Part shown: positions 1 through 8,153 of the stretch, piece after piece
Layout: each line of letters opens with the position of its first letter
How positions within the stretch are numbered: position 1 is the first letter of the stretch
NCBI GenBank assembly: GCA_011525695.1
Contig: WYBX01000012.1
Span: forward strand, 1-53,849
Reading direction: 5' to 3'
DNA from: Verrucomicrobiia bacterium
GTDB lineage: Bacteria; Verrucomicrobiota; Verrucomicrobiia; Opitutales; Opitutaceae
DNA: 53,849 nt
Position numbers and translations under genes: made by a program
Notes under the pieces: model-generated
Seen by the model: the letters and a program-made list of their open reading frames with translations, nothing else
What the model was told of the DNA's origin: nothing
The model's database searches: none

Positions 1-332
1 ACGTGTTGGCACTCGCTTGGCGCTTACCAACCCGGCGGGGATGGGCCGTCCGCATGCCCGTCGCACCCCTATGGCCGCCCCTCAACATTGGTTCCGGCTT
101 CGCCGGGTTGGGAGTCTGTCGGACTTACGCGGTCCGTTCAGATGAAGGCGAACTGAAAGGCGGGCGGCCGACAGCCTCCTTAACGAAAATGCCTGCGGCA
201 TTTTCCCGGCCGTCAGGATGAACATGGCAACCTGGAGGCGTTTGCCTTGGCGTTTGTGGAGGTCTTGTTGGAGCAGCGCGCAAAGCAGCGAGCCGAAACG
301 GAACGGGCCGAATACGAACGACGTGGCCGGGG
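1..332. other. Non-coding stretch carrying a palindromic repeat
   Basis: No convincing gene is seen here; the open frames have no recognisable domain. The right part, about 107-205, matches the spacer at 42815-42886: both contain GTCTGTCGGACT followed some 60 bases later by a perfect GAAAATGCC/GGCATTTTC hairpin. It is the downstream gene-free flank of the SleB-like gene. Confidence 0.6.
107..205. repeat. Dispersed palindromic repeat, family A (right part)
   Basis: It shares the GTTGG(G)AGTCTGTCGGACT block with 42814-42835 and ends with the hairpin at 185-205, a 9-bp perfect stem (GAAAATGCC, loop TGC, GGCATTTTC). The second copy at 42863-42886 keeps the same stem with a different loop, which argues that the hairpin is a conserved part of the element. 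Confidence 0.7.
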
Positions 333-935
333 CTAACGATAGAACGAGTGCGCCCCGATCGTGGTGGTCCTGGCCAGGCTGCGCGTCCAGCGGGTGCGTT
401 CGCCCGTGCGGGTGTAGTGGGTGGCGCCGCCGGTCGGGTCATGCCATGAATCGAGCACGGCATCGTCGACGATTTGCAGGGCGGCGCTCCACATCCGGTC
501 TTTTTTTGCGCGTTGGATTGCCCGCCAAAGCGACGTGCGGCCGCTGGTAATGTCATTCAGCGCGCTGAACTGGTAGCGCTGGAGGACGGTGCGGGTGAAC
601 AGCTCCGGATTGCCCCCGGCACGATTGCGGATCACGGCCATGACTCCGCGCATCCCGAAGTCACCCTGGCAGGCTGCTTCAAGGACGAGGCAGGCGGCGA
701 CGGTTTCCCGGTCCTGCTCGCTGAGACGGTAACGCGGGATCGAAAACGAACTTTCATCGTCCGCAACCGTGGTCAGTTCTGGCGTGGGTGGTCTCGGCAA
801 ATGGAAGAAAACCTCGGGCACGAACAGGTCAGGGTTATCAAGGCCGATGCGGATGATCGGCATGCCTGCCTCCGATGTCGCGCCGGCGATCGGCGCCGCG
901 ATTAGTGCGGCCGCAGCCAGGCATGCATGCAACAT
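333..935 (-). CDS. SleB-like cell wall hydrolase (Hydrolase_2 family), secreted
   Basis: A protein of 200 residues, probably exported to the periplasm, where SleB-type hydrolases cleave peptidoglycan. The chosen start (935) gives a signal-peptide-like N-terminus (MLHACLAAAALIAAPIAGA); an upstream start at 1049 would add 38 residues in front of it. The family signature is visible: CLVLEAACQGDFGMRGVMAV followed by IRNRAG, where the Glu of LEA fits the conserved catalytic position. Further on come QFSALND and the C-terminal DPTGGATHYTR motif typical of SleB/CwlJ hydrolases. Spore formation is not implied, since the family is common in non-sporulating Gram-negatives. It stands alone, on the same strand as the next upstream gene. 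Confidence 0.8.
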   Translation of the reverse strand: MLHACLAAAALIAAPIAGATSEAGMPIIRIGLDNPDLFVPEVFFHLPRPPTPELTTVADDESSFSIPRYRLSEQDRETVAACLVLEAACQGDFGMRGVMAVIRNRAGGNPELFTRTVLQRYQFSALNDITSGRTSLWRAIQRAKKDRMWSAALQIVDDAVLDSWHDPTGGATHYTRTGERTRWTRSLARTTTIGAHSFYR

Positions 936-1124
936 CGGTTTCACGAGCGCAGGATGCCAGAACCCACGCACCGCGGGGATAGGGTCAGGGTCTACTTTTA
1001 GGTGGGGTGGAATTCCCGCGGTTGGGAAGGGCGTCCCCCGCCGGAGCAACTCGGCGCTGCCTAGCTCCCTCCGGATGCAAAGCCCCGCGGAACCGGCGTT
1101 TCCGTGATCGCGCCAGCGGCGGCG

Positions 1125-2258
1125 TCAACGATTTCCTGCGCTCTCGGAAAGCGGACGCTTCCGATAGAGGCTGCCGCCGAGGAGGATTCGGTCCGGCCGC
1201 TGCGGAGTTTCCGGATCGTCATCCGGGAGCGCGAGCCGGCGATAAACCGCTCCCTGCGCATCGGTCAGCCGGAGTGAAAATCCCGCCATCCGCCACTGTC
1301 CGGTCGTACGAGCATCAGCGGTCACGGTGAGACTGGAATCGCCGGCCGGTGCGGCCGCGAATGACGCGCCGACCCAGGTGAACGAGCCGTCCGGCCGGAG
1401 TTCCAGAATGCCGCCTCCCTTCGGCCCCTTGCCCCCGGGATTCGTTTCGAGATACTCGTAGATCCCGACGAGCGGCATCTCCAGATCAAACGGCCGGACG
1501 GGCACGAACCTGCTCTCGTTCCAAGTGAAATGCCCGGCGGCCCGGGATAACGCGTGCGTGGCCTGGCGGCCATCGGTCCAAACGACGGTCAGGTTCCCGT
1601 CCACGAGGTTGAGCCGGCCCTTGGCGGAATGGGCCGCGAGGTCAGTCGCGGAAATCCCGGCTTCCACCCTCGGGTAAACCCAGCCATCCGGGGCAAAGTA
1701 CCAGGCTTCCTGCGGGAGCGCGGTCGTGCGGCTACCGGCTTGCATCCGAAAAAAGAGGCCGACGGGCACACCGTCCTCGAAAACCGGATCGGGCGGGATT
1801 TCGGGCGGGTCCGACGGCGTGGCTGCGGCGGCCGGTGGCGCGGGGACGCTGCCACCGCTGGCATTGCGCTTCACGAACTCGAGCAGTTCCCGGTAGCGCG
1901 GCGTGGAGCGCAGGGCGGAAAGATCGGGGTCGCTCTGGAAGAGGGCGACATCGTTGAAGCCGAGCAGCGCCGCTTCCGCGAGCGCATCGAAGGCGAATGG
2001 CAGCCGGGCGCCGCCGGCTTTCGCCTCGATACAGGCGAGGTTGTAGTGGTGAACAGGATTCAGCGGTTCCCAGGTGATGATCTGGTCGCAGATATTCCGC
2101 GCCTGGCCATAGTTTCCCGACTCCAGGGCCTGGATCATCACGGGGTACATCGCCTGGATCGCGATCTGCCGGGTGCTGATCTCGTCCTGTGCGGGCAGGT
2201 TGCCCGCCAGGATCGCGGCGAGGGCCAGGATGGGGATCGCGAGGCGCGCGGGGATCAT
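1125..2258 (-). CDS. Secreted TPR-type protein of unknown function
   Basis: 377 residues beginning with a signal peptide (MIPARLAIPILALAAILAG...). Residues about 30-130 look like a short tetratricopeptide segment: ALESGNYGQARNICDQI, then NPVHHYNLACIEAKAG, then a 'FDALAEAALLGFND' repeat and a 'TPRYRELLEFVKR' end. This layout is common in verrucomicrobial secreted TPR proteins. A Pro/Ala-rich linker (about 135-160) leads to a C-terminal beta-rich half without recognised motif, rich in Trp/Tyr and Gly. It lies 190 bases upstream of the SleB-like gene on the same strand and may share its transcript. The biochemical role is unknown. Confidence 0.75.
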   Translation of the reverse strand: MIPARLAIPILALAAILAGNLPAQDEISTRQIAIQAMYPVMIQALESGNYGQARNICDQIITWEPLNPVHHYNLACIEAKAGGARLPFAFDALAEAALLGFNDVALFQSDPDLSALRSTPRYRELLEFVKRNASGGSVPAPPAAAATPSDPPEIPPDPVFEDGVPVGLFFRMQAGSRTTALPQEAWYFAPDGWVYPRVEAGISATDLAAHSAKGRLNLVDGNLTVVWTDGRQATHALSRAAGHFTWNESRFVPVRPFDLEMPLVGIYEYLETNPGGKGPKGGGILELRPDGSFTWVGASFAAAPAGDSSLTVTADARTTGQWRMAGFSLRLTDAQGAVYRRLALPDDDPETPQRPDRILLGGSLYRKRPLSESAGNR

Positions 2259-2331
2259 GCGTGGAACGAGCCTGAACGACGTCGGGAATCAGTCACGCGG
2301 TTTTCTTGAAGCTTTCCGGCATCGCCGGACG

Positions 2332-2361
2332 CGAAAAGCCGGGCTCGTGGTGGAGCCCGGC
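2332..2361 (-). terminator. Intrinsic terminator of the entericidin gene
   Basis: Read on the minus strand, a perfect 9-bp stem (GCCGGGCTC, loop CACCAC, GAGCCCGGC) is followed directly by TTTT. It begins 42 bases after the entericidin stop codon, so it most likely ends that short transcript. Confidence 0.75.
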
Positions 2362-2402
2362 AGCGGCCAACCCGGCAGTCCGGGAGGCTCTGGGACGCGG
2401 GT

Positions 2403-2543
2403 TTACCGCGCGTTTTCCTGAATCTTTTCGCCGGCGCGCTCGGTGTCCTCGCCCAGCCCGCGCATGGTGTTGCAGCCGGAGGTGAGGAAGGATGCGAGCA
2501 GGGCGAAACCGAGCACGAGAAGGGAGGTGTGTTTTTTGAACAT
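2403..2543 (-). CDS. Entericidin A/B family lipoprotein
   Basis: A small gene of 46 codons. The product starts MFKKHTSLLVLGFALLASF, a lipoprotein signal peptide, with the lipobox cysteine at residue 24 (LTSGC). The mature part NTMRGLGEDTERAGEKIQ is the hallmark of the EcnA/EcnB family (PF08085 type), small cell-envelope lipoproteins. In Escherichia coli they are described as an antidote/toxin pair, but solitary copies elsewhere have no known toxicity. Only one copy is present here, with its own terminator (2332-2361). Identification is firm; the function in this organism is unknown. Confidence 0.88.
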   Translation of the reverse strand: MFKKHTSLLVLGFALLASFLTSGCNTMRGLGEDTERAGEKIQENAR

Positions 2544-2705
2544 GAGTTAATGGGTTAGGGTTCGAACCAATTTACCTCCATCGGGATGGATCCGCGATGG
2601 GGTGTGGACCCAGTAAACGGCGGTGGCAGGGCCGATTTCTTCGCCGCAGGGGCCCGGCGCTGAACGAACGCTGGCAAAGCGGGTCAGCACCGCGTGGCCG
2701 CAACG

Positions 2706-3107
2706 ATGAATTTCCGGAGGCAATGGCGCGCTTTCCAGCGCGGCCGGCCGGGCCGCCGTTTCACCGAGCATTATGAACGCGCCCGCCGGGCCGGGAAGGG
2801 GAACGGGGCCCTGGGCCGGATTGTATTCCTGCTGCTCGGGCTGGTTGCGCTCGCGATCGCCCTCGTGCTGTCCGTGGTCCCCGGCCCGGCGATTCTCTTC
2901 TTCCTCATCGCGGGTGCATTGCTGGCCGTGCAATCACGTGCGCTTTCGCGACTGATGGACTGGCTGGAAGTCCGGTTGCGCCGCATCGCTCGCCGGGCCG
3001 CCGGAATCTGGCGCCGGTTCCCGGTTGCCGCCAAGGCGGGGCTCCTCATTGCCGCGGCCGCCGTTTCCGCCACGATGGCTTGGATTGGCTATCGTTGGCT
3101 GAGCTGA
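2706..3107 (+). CDS. Small membrane protein, PGPGW-like family
   Basis: 133 residues from ATG 2706; a GTG at 2694 would add four. There are two hydrophobic segments, about residues 40-75 and 105-127, separated by a basic stretch (RLMDWLEVRLRRIARRA). The first contains VVPGPAILFFLIAGALL, which resembles the core of the PGPGW family (PF09656), inner-membrane proteins of unknown role. The N-terminus is strongly basic and predicted cytoplasmic. It is divergent from the entericidin gene and convergent with the next gene, so it is probably monocistronic. Function is not known. Confidence 0.6.
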   Translation: MNFRRQWRAFQRGRPGRRFTEHYERARRAGKGNGALGRIVFLLLGLVALAIALVLSVVPGPAILFFLIAGALLAVQSRALSRLMDWLEVRLRRIARRAAGIWRRFPVAAKAGLLIAAAAVSATMAWIGYRWLS

Positions 3108-3137
3108 GCGAAATTTCGCCGAGCCATTGCAGCCGGG

Positions 3138-3506
3138 TTAGATCGCCGCGGCCATCGGCCGGTCCACGCCCAGGAGCCGGCCGGTCGGGCCATGCAGCCG
3201 GACGATGGCACCTGAGCCGGCGACGGTGAAGAGGGTGTCGCCCTCCTCGCCAGCGATGGAAATGCACGGATCCGAGGGGGTCGGCCATTCCGCCATCCAT
3301 TGCAGGCGGAAGGCCGCATCGAGGCAGTAGAGATTGGGGATCCCGGGCAGCAGTCCAAACGGGTGTTCGCGGACGTAATACCGCAGGGGGCCGCGGCGAA
3401 ACTCCACCACCGCCGTCGCGAGCGGGGCATGGCCGCCGGCGCGGGAGCCATCGCGGGCGAGCTGGCAGAGGGTACCGTCGATCACGGCGAGCGCAGGGGA
3501 GGACAT
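3138..3506 (-). CDS. Hypothetical protein, 122 residues
   Basis: An open frame with codon usage like its neighbours. There is no signal peptide or membrane segment. The sequence alternates beta-prone stretches with loops (LAVIDGTLCQLARDG, LFTVAGSGAIVRLHGPTGRL), a pattern reminiscent of one or two beta-propeller blades, but no known motif is recognised. It is convergent with the PGPGW-like gene, 30 bases apart. It could be a remnant of a larger beta-propeller protein; existence as a real gene is likely but not certain. Confidence 0.45.
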   Translation of the reverse strand: MSSPALAVIDGTLCQLARDGSRAGGHAPLATAVVEFRRGPLRYYVREHPFGLLPGIPNLYCLDAAFRLQWMAEWPTPSDPCISIAGEEGDTLFTVAGSGAIVRLHGPTGRLLGVDRPMAAAI

Positions 3507-3815
3507 GGTCGGTAGGAAAGCCGGGCCGGCGACATCAACAGGTTACGGGAGCCGGCGCGACAAAAAACGTTGGGCCACGCTGGATACGCCATGCCCGAGG
3601 GAATCTGGCCTGCGGCGACACTTCCGCTGTACTCCGGCCGCGAATTTGGTGGTAGGGCGGGTCTATTTGACCTCCCCACGGGCAGGTCGGAGGCCTGACG
3701 GCGGCGTTCGTTGAACTGCCCGGTGCATCCGGGCTCTCGGCGCAGGACCCGGATGCGCGGCCTGGTGCTGCGGGCTTGCAGGCGGCGCCAGCCGCCACGT
3801 ACGGTGCGGGCGCGA
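3507..3815. other. Intergenic region with a palindrome upstream of gmd
   Basis: No gene is seen. Around 3682-3699 lies GCAGGTCGGAGGCCTGAC, a near-palindrome closely related to the repeats at 28107-28125 and 28152-28170 (GTCAGGTC GGA GACCTGAC), here called family G. The remainder is the probable promoter region of the gmd-fcl pair; no promoter boxes can be defended. Confidence 0.45.
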
Positions 3816-4832
3816 ATGAAGAAAGCGCTCATTACCGGCATCACGGGCCAGGACGGCTCCTATCTCGCGGAGCTGCTGCTCGCCAAGGGCTACGAGGTGC
3901 ACGGGGTCATCCGGCGCGCCTCGACCTTCAACACCAGCCGAATCGACCATCTTTACCGCGATCCGCACGTCAATGGCGTGCGGCTGTTCCTTCATTATGG
4001 GGACCTGGCGGATTCCGTGCAGATGGTGAAGCTCCTCTATGCGCTTCAGCCCGACGAGATCTACAACCTCGGGGCCCAGTCGCATGTGCGGGTGTCGTTC
4101 GACATTCCTGAATACACGGGCGATGTCGACGGGCTCGGGGCCCTGCGGATCCTGGAGGCGATCCGCGAGGCGGGCCTGGTGAAGAAGTGCCGCTATTACC
4201 AGGCCTCGTCCTCGGAGATCTTCGGCAAGGTGCAGCAGGTGCCGCAGACGGAGGCGACGCCGTTCTGGCCACGCTCCCCCTACGGGTGCGCGAAGGTCTA
4301 TTCGTACTGGCTGACGGTCAATTACCGCGAGAGCTACGCCCTGCACGCCTCGAACGGGATCCTGTTCAACCATGAGAGTCCACGTCGCGGCGAGACGTTC
4401 GTGACCCGGAAGATCACGCGGGCGGCCACCCGGATCAAGATGGGCCTTCAGGACGCGCTGTACCTGGGCAACCTGGAGGCGCGGCGCGACTGGGGGTATG
4501 CGAAGGAATACGTGGACATGATGTGGCTGATGCTGCAGCAGGACCAGGCCGACGACTACGTGGTGGCGACCAACGAGACGCACAGCGTGAAGGAATTCTG
4601 CGAGGCGGCGTTTGGGCAGCTGGGGCTCGAATGGCAGAAATACGTCAGATACGATGAGCGCTACGAGCGACCGGCCGAGGTGGATCTGTTGATTGGCAAC
4701 CCGGCCAAGGCCCGGAAGCAGCTGGGCTGGGAGCCGAAGGTGCGGTTCCAGGAGCTGGTCCGGATCATGGTGGATCACGATCTGGAACTGGCGAAACGGG
4801 AGGCCCAGATCGCGGCGCTGCCGCGGGCGTAG
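3816..4832 (+). CDS. gmd: GDP-mannose 4,6-dehydratase
   Basis: 338 residues. It converts GDP-D-mannose to GDP-4-keto-6-deoxymannose, the first step towards GDP-L-fucose and related deoxysugars for surface glycans; cytoplasmic. It is an extended short-chain dehydrogenase: the Rossmann motif [12 protein letters not shown] is at residues 8-19, ASSSEIFGK provides the Ser/Glu of the active site, and the catalytic pair is Tyr156/Lys160 in SPYGCAK. The start ATG 3816 was chosen because the Rossmann strand MKKALITG begins there; the open frame upstream is Arg-rich and unlike the family. fcl follows 85 bases downstream and completes the pathway. Confidence 0.93.
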   Translation: MKKALITGITGQDGSYLAELLLAKGYEVHGVIRRASTFNTSRIDHLYRDPHVNGVRLFLHYGDLADSVQMVKLLYALQPDEIYNLGAQSHVRVSFDIPEYTGDVDGLGALRILEAIREAGLVKKCRYYQASSSEIFGKVQQVPQTEATPFWPRSPYGCAKVYSYWLTVNYRESYALHASNGILFNHESPRRGETFVTRKITRAATRIKMGLQDALYLGNLEARRDWGYAKEYVDMMWLMLQQDQADDYVVATNETHSVKEFCEAAFGQLGLEWQKYVRYDERYERPAEVDLLIGNPAKARKQLGWEPKVRFQELVRIMVDHDLELAKREAQIAALPRA

Positions 4833-4917
4833 GCAACGGGGACTCGGAGCGAGGAACGCGCATGGATTCCATTGGTGCTGCAATCGCCGGTGCACAGGCG
4901 TTCGGGCCTGGCCAGCC

Positions 4918-5853
4918 ATGAAGCTGTATATTGCAGGGCACCAGGGGATGGTCGGGGCCGCGCTGGTCCGCCGTTACGAAGGCGAGCCGGGAGTGGCGCT
5001 CGTGCTGCGGACGCGGCGCGAGCTCGATCTCGCGAACCAGGCTGCGGTTGACACGTTCTTTGCGGCGGAACGGCCGGACGCAGCCATCATCGCGGCGGCC
5101 AAGGTCGGCGGTATCCACGCGAATAACACCTACCCCGCCGAGTTCCTTCACGAAAACCTGGCGATCGCGGCGAACACGATCCAGTCCGCCCAGCGGCACG
5201 GGGTTCGACGGCTGCTTTTCCTGGGGAGTTCGTGCATCTATCCGCGACTGGCGCCGCAGCCGCTGTCCGAGGAGGCACTGCTGACCGGGCCGCTCGAGCC
5301 GACCAACGAAGCCTATGCGATCGCGAAGATTGCCGGGCTGAAACTGGCCCAGGCCAACCGGCGGCAGCATGGTGTGTGCTTTCACTCCGCCATGCCCACC
5401 AACCTTTATGGTCCCGGTGACAACTACCATCCGCAGAACTCGCATGTGCTGCCGGCGCTGATCCGGCGGCTGGACGAGGCGCGGGAGCAGGGCAGCCCGG
5501 AGGTGGTCGCCTGGGGGACGGGTGCGCCCCGCCGGGAGTTCATGCATGTCGATGACCTGGCGGATGCCTGCGCATTCCTGCTCCGGCTCGAGGACCCGCC
5601 GGACTGGATCAACATCGGGACGGGCACCGATGTGACGATTCGCGAGCTGACCGAGCGGGTCGCGGCGGTGACGGGATTTCGCGGCCGGATCGTCTGGGAT
5701 CCGACGAAGCCGGACGGCACGCCGCGGAAGCTGCTCGATGTTTCGCAACTCACGGCGCTGGGCTGGCGCGCGCGGATAGGATTGCGGGAGGGGTTGGGAA
5801 AAGCGTACGCCAGCTATTTAGCCGAGAAGAAGGCGGGAACGCTGCGGGGTTGA
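4918..5853 (+). CDS. fcl: GDP-L-fucose synthase
   Basis: 311 residues. An epimerase-reductase that uses NADPH to turn GDP-4-keto-6-deoxy-D-mannose into GDP-L-fucose. Visible features are the N-terminal [14 protein letters not shown] nucleotide-binding motif, SSCIYP (active-site Cys near residue 106), the catalytic Tyr133/Lys137 in [11 protein letters not shown], and the family block [11 protein letters not shown]. Start ATG 4918 places the Rossmann strand at residue 2, as in homologues; the frame upstream overlaps gmd and is not coding. Together with gmd it suggests that the cell puts fucose into capsule, LPS or exopolysaccharide; no glycosyltransferases are in the window. Confidence 0.93.
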   Translation: MKLYIAGHQGMVGAALVRRYEGEPGVALVLRTRRELDLANQAAVDTFFAAERPDAAIIAAAKVGGIHANNTYPAEFLHENLAIAANTIQSAQRHGVRRLLFLGSSCIYPRLAPQPLSEEALLTGPLEPTNEAYAIAKIAGLKLAQANRRQHGVCFHSAMPTNLYGPGDNYHPQNSHVLPALIRRLDEAREQGSPEVVAWGTGAPRREFMHVDDLADACAFLLRLEDPPDWINIGTGTDVTIRELTERVAAVTGFRGRIVWDPTKPDGTPRKLLDVSQLTALGWRARIGLREGLGKAYASYLAEKKAGTLRG

Positions 5854-5878
5854 CGAGGCGGTTTCGGTGCCGCCCGTC
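5852..5878. terminator. Hairpin between convergent fcl and anti-sigma gene
   Basis: GACG-A-GGCGG pairs with CCGCC-CGTC around a TTTCGGTG loop, leaving one bulged A. It fills the gap between the fcl stop and the stop of the convergent anti-sigma gene. There is no clear T tract, so termination is only an inference. Confidence 0.35.
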
Positions 5879-6615
5879 TACAGGAGGCGCCGCAAGGCCG
5901 GCATGTCGGCGTCGCTCACCAGGACATAGTCCGAACCAGTGTCCGACCACGCGGCTGCCACATGCTCCCGACCGGCGAAGAACCTCGGCTCGGTGCTTCC
6001 TCCCGGTGCGGCCAAATCGATTCGATCGGCGACGAAGAGGTGAAACTCGCGCCCGTCCTGCTCGAAGCACACCAGCGAAAGTTCGCGTCCATGAAACTCG
6101 AGCGTGCTGCAGCCCAGCGCCCGCAGTCGCGCGAATTTGGCGGGGAGCTCGCGTGGCACCGGGCCACCACGTTCCGCCAGCCATGCTCTCAGCTCGGTGA
6201 CGTCCGCACCGTGCTTCTGCAGGAGGAAGCCCCGGGCGACGAAATTGAGCGCGTATTCCTCCAGCGTCCTGCCGGATGCCGCACGCGTCCAGAACACGGA
6301 TGTGGCAACCAGCAGGATGGCGAGGGTCGCGGCGGCTGCCAGCCAGACGGGCTGCCGCCACCAGGCGGATGATTGGGCAGCGGGGCGGCTCAGGCGGCCA
6401 CCGGCAAGGATTGCATCGCGCAGTCCGGGTGGCGGCATGATGGACTTCAGCTGGTCGGCCACCGCAGCGGCATGTGCCTGCTCCCGCGCCAGCCATGCAC
6501 CCAACTCAGGATCTGCCTTTGCTTGCGCCAGCGCTTCGGCAAAGGCCGGATCAGTCGCATCGAGCCCGTTTGGCCGGTAGGCGCTGAGGACAAATTTTGC
6601 CTCCCGATTGTTCAT
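5878..6615 (-). CDS. Membrane-anchored anti-sigma factor candidate
   Basis: 245 residues: a cytoplasmic N-terminal region of about 85 residues, one membrane segment (about 89-109) and an extracytoplasmic domain of about 135 residues. The N-terminal part lacks an evident zinc-binding HxxxCxxC motif, so it is not a classical ZAS-type anti-sigma factor; the assignment rests on architecture and on its 4-bp ATGA overlap with the upstream ECF sigma gene. The outer domain (ELRAWLAERGGPVPREL..., then LEFHGRELSLVCFEQDGREFH) resembles domains seen in other putative verrucomicrobial/planctomycetal anti-sigma proteins. Sensing of an envelope signal is inferred. Confidence 0.65.
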   Translation of the reverse strand: MNNREAKFVLSAYRPNGLDATDPAFAEALAQAKADPELGAWLAREQAHAAAVADQLKSIMPPPGLRDAILAGGRLSRPAAQSSAWWRQPVWLAAAATLAILLVATSVFWTRAASGRTLEEYALNFVARGFLLQKHGADVTELRAWLAERGGPVPRELPAKFARLRALGCSTLEFHGRELSLVCFEQDGREFHLFVADRIDLAAPGGSTEPRFFAGREHVAAAWSDTGSDYVLVSDADMPALRRLL

Positions 6616-7157
6616 AAAGCTCCTTTGGACGGCGTAAACGGCAGCACCCTGGCGGGCTTCGCTGCGTCGTTCCGGGCCAGCATCACCCGCAGCTGCGCCT
6701 TCCCGCGCGATAATCGCGACATCACCGTGCCGATTGGCACCTCGAGAATGGCTGCAATCTCCGCATAGGAGAGCTCCTGCAGATAAAAAAGCGTCAGTGG
6801 CGTGCGAAAATTCTCATCGACCGACTGCAGCGCCGCCAACACGAGGGCCGCGTCGAGACGTGCAACCCGGTCCACCTCCTCCGCGGCGACATCCTGCTCG
6901 CCGGGAGGCAGGTCCTCGAGCGCCGTCGATCGCTGCGCACGACGACGCCCGCGGAGAAACTCGCGATACAGGGTGGTGAACAGCCAGGATTTCGCCTTCG
7001 AGCCGTCGCGCAGCGCCTTTCCCTTCCTGGACCAGATGAAGAATGTCTGCTGCACGAGATCGGCCGCGTCGCCGGGATGTCCCGCAAGGCTGAGGGAAAA
7101 GCGATACAGGGCCGCATAGTGGGCATCGACCAGCTGGCTGAAGGTATCGTCACTCAT
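6612..7157 (-). CDS. RNA polymerase sigma factor, ECF (sigma-70 family)
   Basis: 181 residues, the usual size of an ECF sigma factor. Region 2 is seen as FSLSLAGHPGDAADLVQQTF followed by FIWSRKGKALRDGSKAKSW (core binding and -10 recognition). Region 4 is the helix-turn-helix ELSYAEIAAILEVPIGTVMS followed by RLSRGKAQLR (-35 recognition). The stop codon overlaps the start of the anti-sigma gene (ATGA at 6612-6615), the standard arrangement for translational coupling. The sigma factor is divergent from the DUF1059-like gene at 7481, which is therefore a plausible regulon member. Confidence 0.9.
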   Translation of the reverse strand: MSDDTFSQLVDAHYAALYRFSLSLAGHPGDAADLVQQTFFIWSRKGKALRDGSKAKSWLFTTLYREFLRGRRRAQRSTALEDLPPGEQDVAAEEVDRVARLDAALVLAALQSVDENFRTPLTLFYLQELSYAEIAAILEVPIGTVMSRLSRGKAQLRVMLARNDAAKPARVLPFTPSKGAL

Positions 7158-7480
7158 CGGCTACGGAATGTGAGTTTCCACCGCCGCCGGCTATTCCCGG
7201 GAAAAGGCGGCCGGACCACAATCCCTGGTTTTTGACGACGGCAGCCGTCTCCGGCTTTGGGAAGGCGCTGCGCGATCGAGGCAATGGCCGCTCCGGTCGC
7301 CGGCAACGCGTCACGTGCCGGCCCGCGGTTTTCCAGATCCAGGGAAAGCGTGGATCCGCGGGAATTTTGCCGCCGGTGAGGACTCTCAAGGAGGTGCGCA
7401 GGGTGCGCCGCCGGCGGGTCGCCGGTGATTCACCTTCCGCGTTCCAACGTTCCCAACCCGATCAGAATACGCTCCTCCCC
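7158..7480. other. Divergent intergenic region of the ECF sigma operon
   Basis: No gene is seen. A short perfect palindrome GACGGC-A-GCCGTC lies at 7237-7249, and a GGAGG run at 7390-7394 has no start codon in register. Both the ECF sigma operon (leftwards) and the duplicated DUF1059-like gene (rightwards) must start here, so the region should hold two promoters. No ECF-type boxes can be assigned by eye. Confidence 0.4.
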
Positions 7481-7915
7481 ATGAAAACAACCCTGTGCTC
7501 CCTTCCCGTGATCCTCCTTGCCGCAACGAGTGTTGCCGTGGTCGCCAAGCCCGGCGGCATGGCCGACAAGCCCATGACCGGCGGCGATGCGATGTATGCC
7601 GCCGGCTGTCCCGATCCGTGCTCGTTCAGTGTCAAGAGTCATGACAAGGGCGAGGTCGCGGGGCTGCTGAAGCAGCACGCCTCGGGGCACCACGGCATGT
7701 CGCTCGGCGAAAAGGAGGCGATGGCAGCCGTGAAGATGGTCAAGCCGATGTTTGTCGCGGGCTGCCCGGATCCCTGCTCGTTCAGCGTGCACACAGGCGA
7801 CAAGGCCGAGGCGGCCTCCCTGCTCAAGAGCCACGCGAAGATGCACCACAACAAGATGGTCAGCGATCATGAAGCCGCCGCGATGGTTCGCCGGGATGGC
7901 GAAGCCATGAAGTGA
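7481..7915 (+). CDS. Secreted protein with two DUF1059-like repeats
   Basis: 144 residues with a signal peptide (MKTTLCSLPVILLAATSVAVVA). The mature part is a tandem duplication: AAGCPDPCSFSVKSHDKGEV at about 40-59 with LLKQHASGHHGMS, and VAGCPDPCSFSVHTGDKAEA at about 91-110 with LLKSHAKMHHNKM. Each unit has CxxxCxFxV, then an acidic turn, LLK and HA-xx-H, which matches the pattern of the small DUF1059 family (PF06348), usually a single cytoplasmic domain of about 60 residues. Paired Cys and His residues suggest metal binding or a disulfide, which is inference. It is divergent from the ECF sigma factor. Confidence 0.65.
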   Translation: MKTTLCSLPVILLAATSVAVVAKPGGMADKPMTGGDAMYAAGCPDPCSFSVKSHDKGEVAGLLKQHASGHHGMSLGEKEAMAAVKMVKPMFVAGCPDPCSFSVHTGDKAEAASLLKSHAKMHHNKMVSDHEAAAMVRRDGEAMK

Positions 7916-8153
7916 TCCGGGCGGGTGGTTCCGGTAAGCGTTCCGGCAGGCATGCGACGTGACCAGAGATCGATGGTCAGGGCGGGGCGGCACCACGCGA
8001 CGGCCGCGCGGTTGCCGCCGCCCCCGGGTCGGGATGCGCGGGAGCCGCCGTCCGGTCACGCCGCACAGGCGGCGGGGAAGGGCGGCGCACGGTTTGCGCG
8101 CTTGTGATTTCCGGAATCCCTTGTTCCCTCAAACGCTCACACCTTTTCCACCC

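Noticed and set aside
3..221. A 72-codon open frame at the window start
   Set aside because: It overlaps repeat family A and its product has no recognisable feature or ribosome-binding site.
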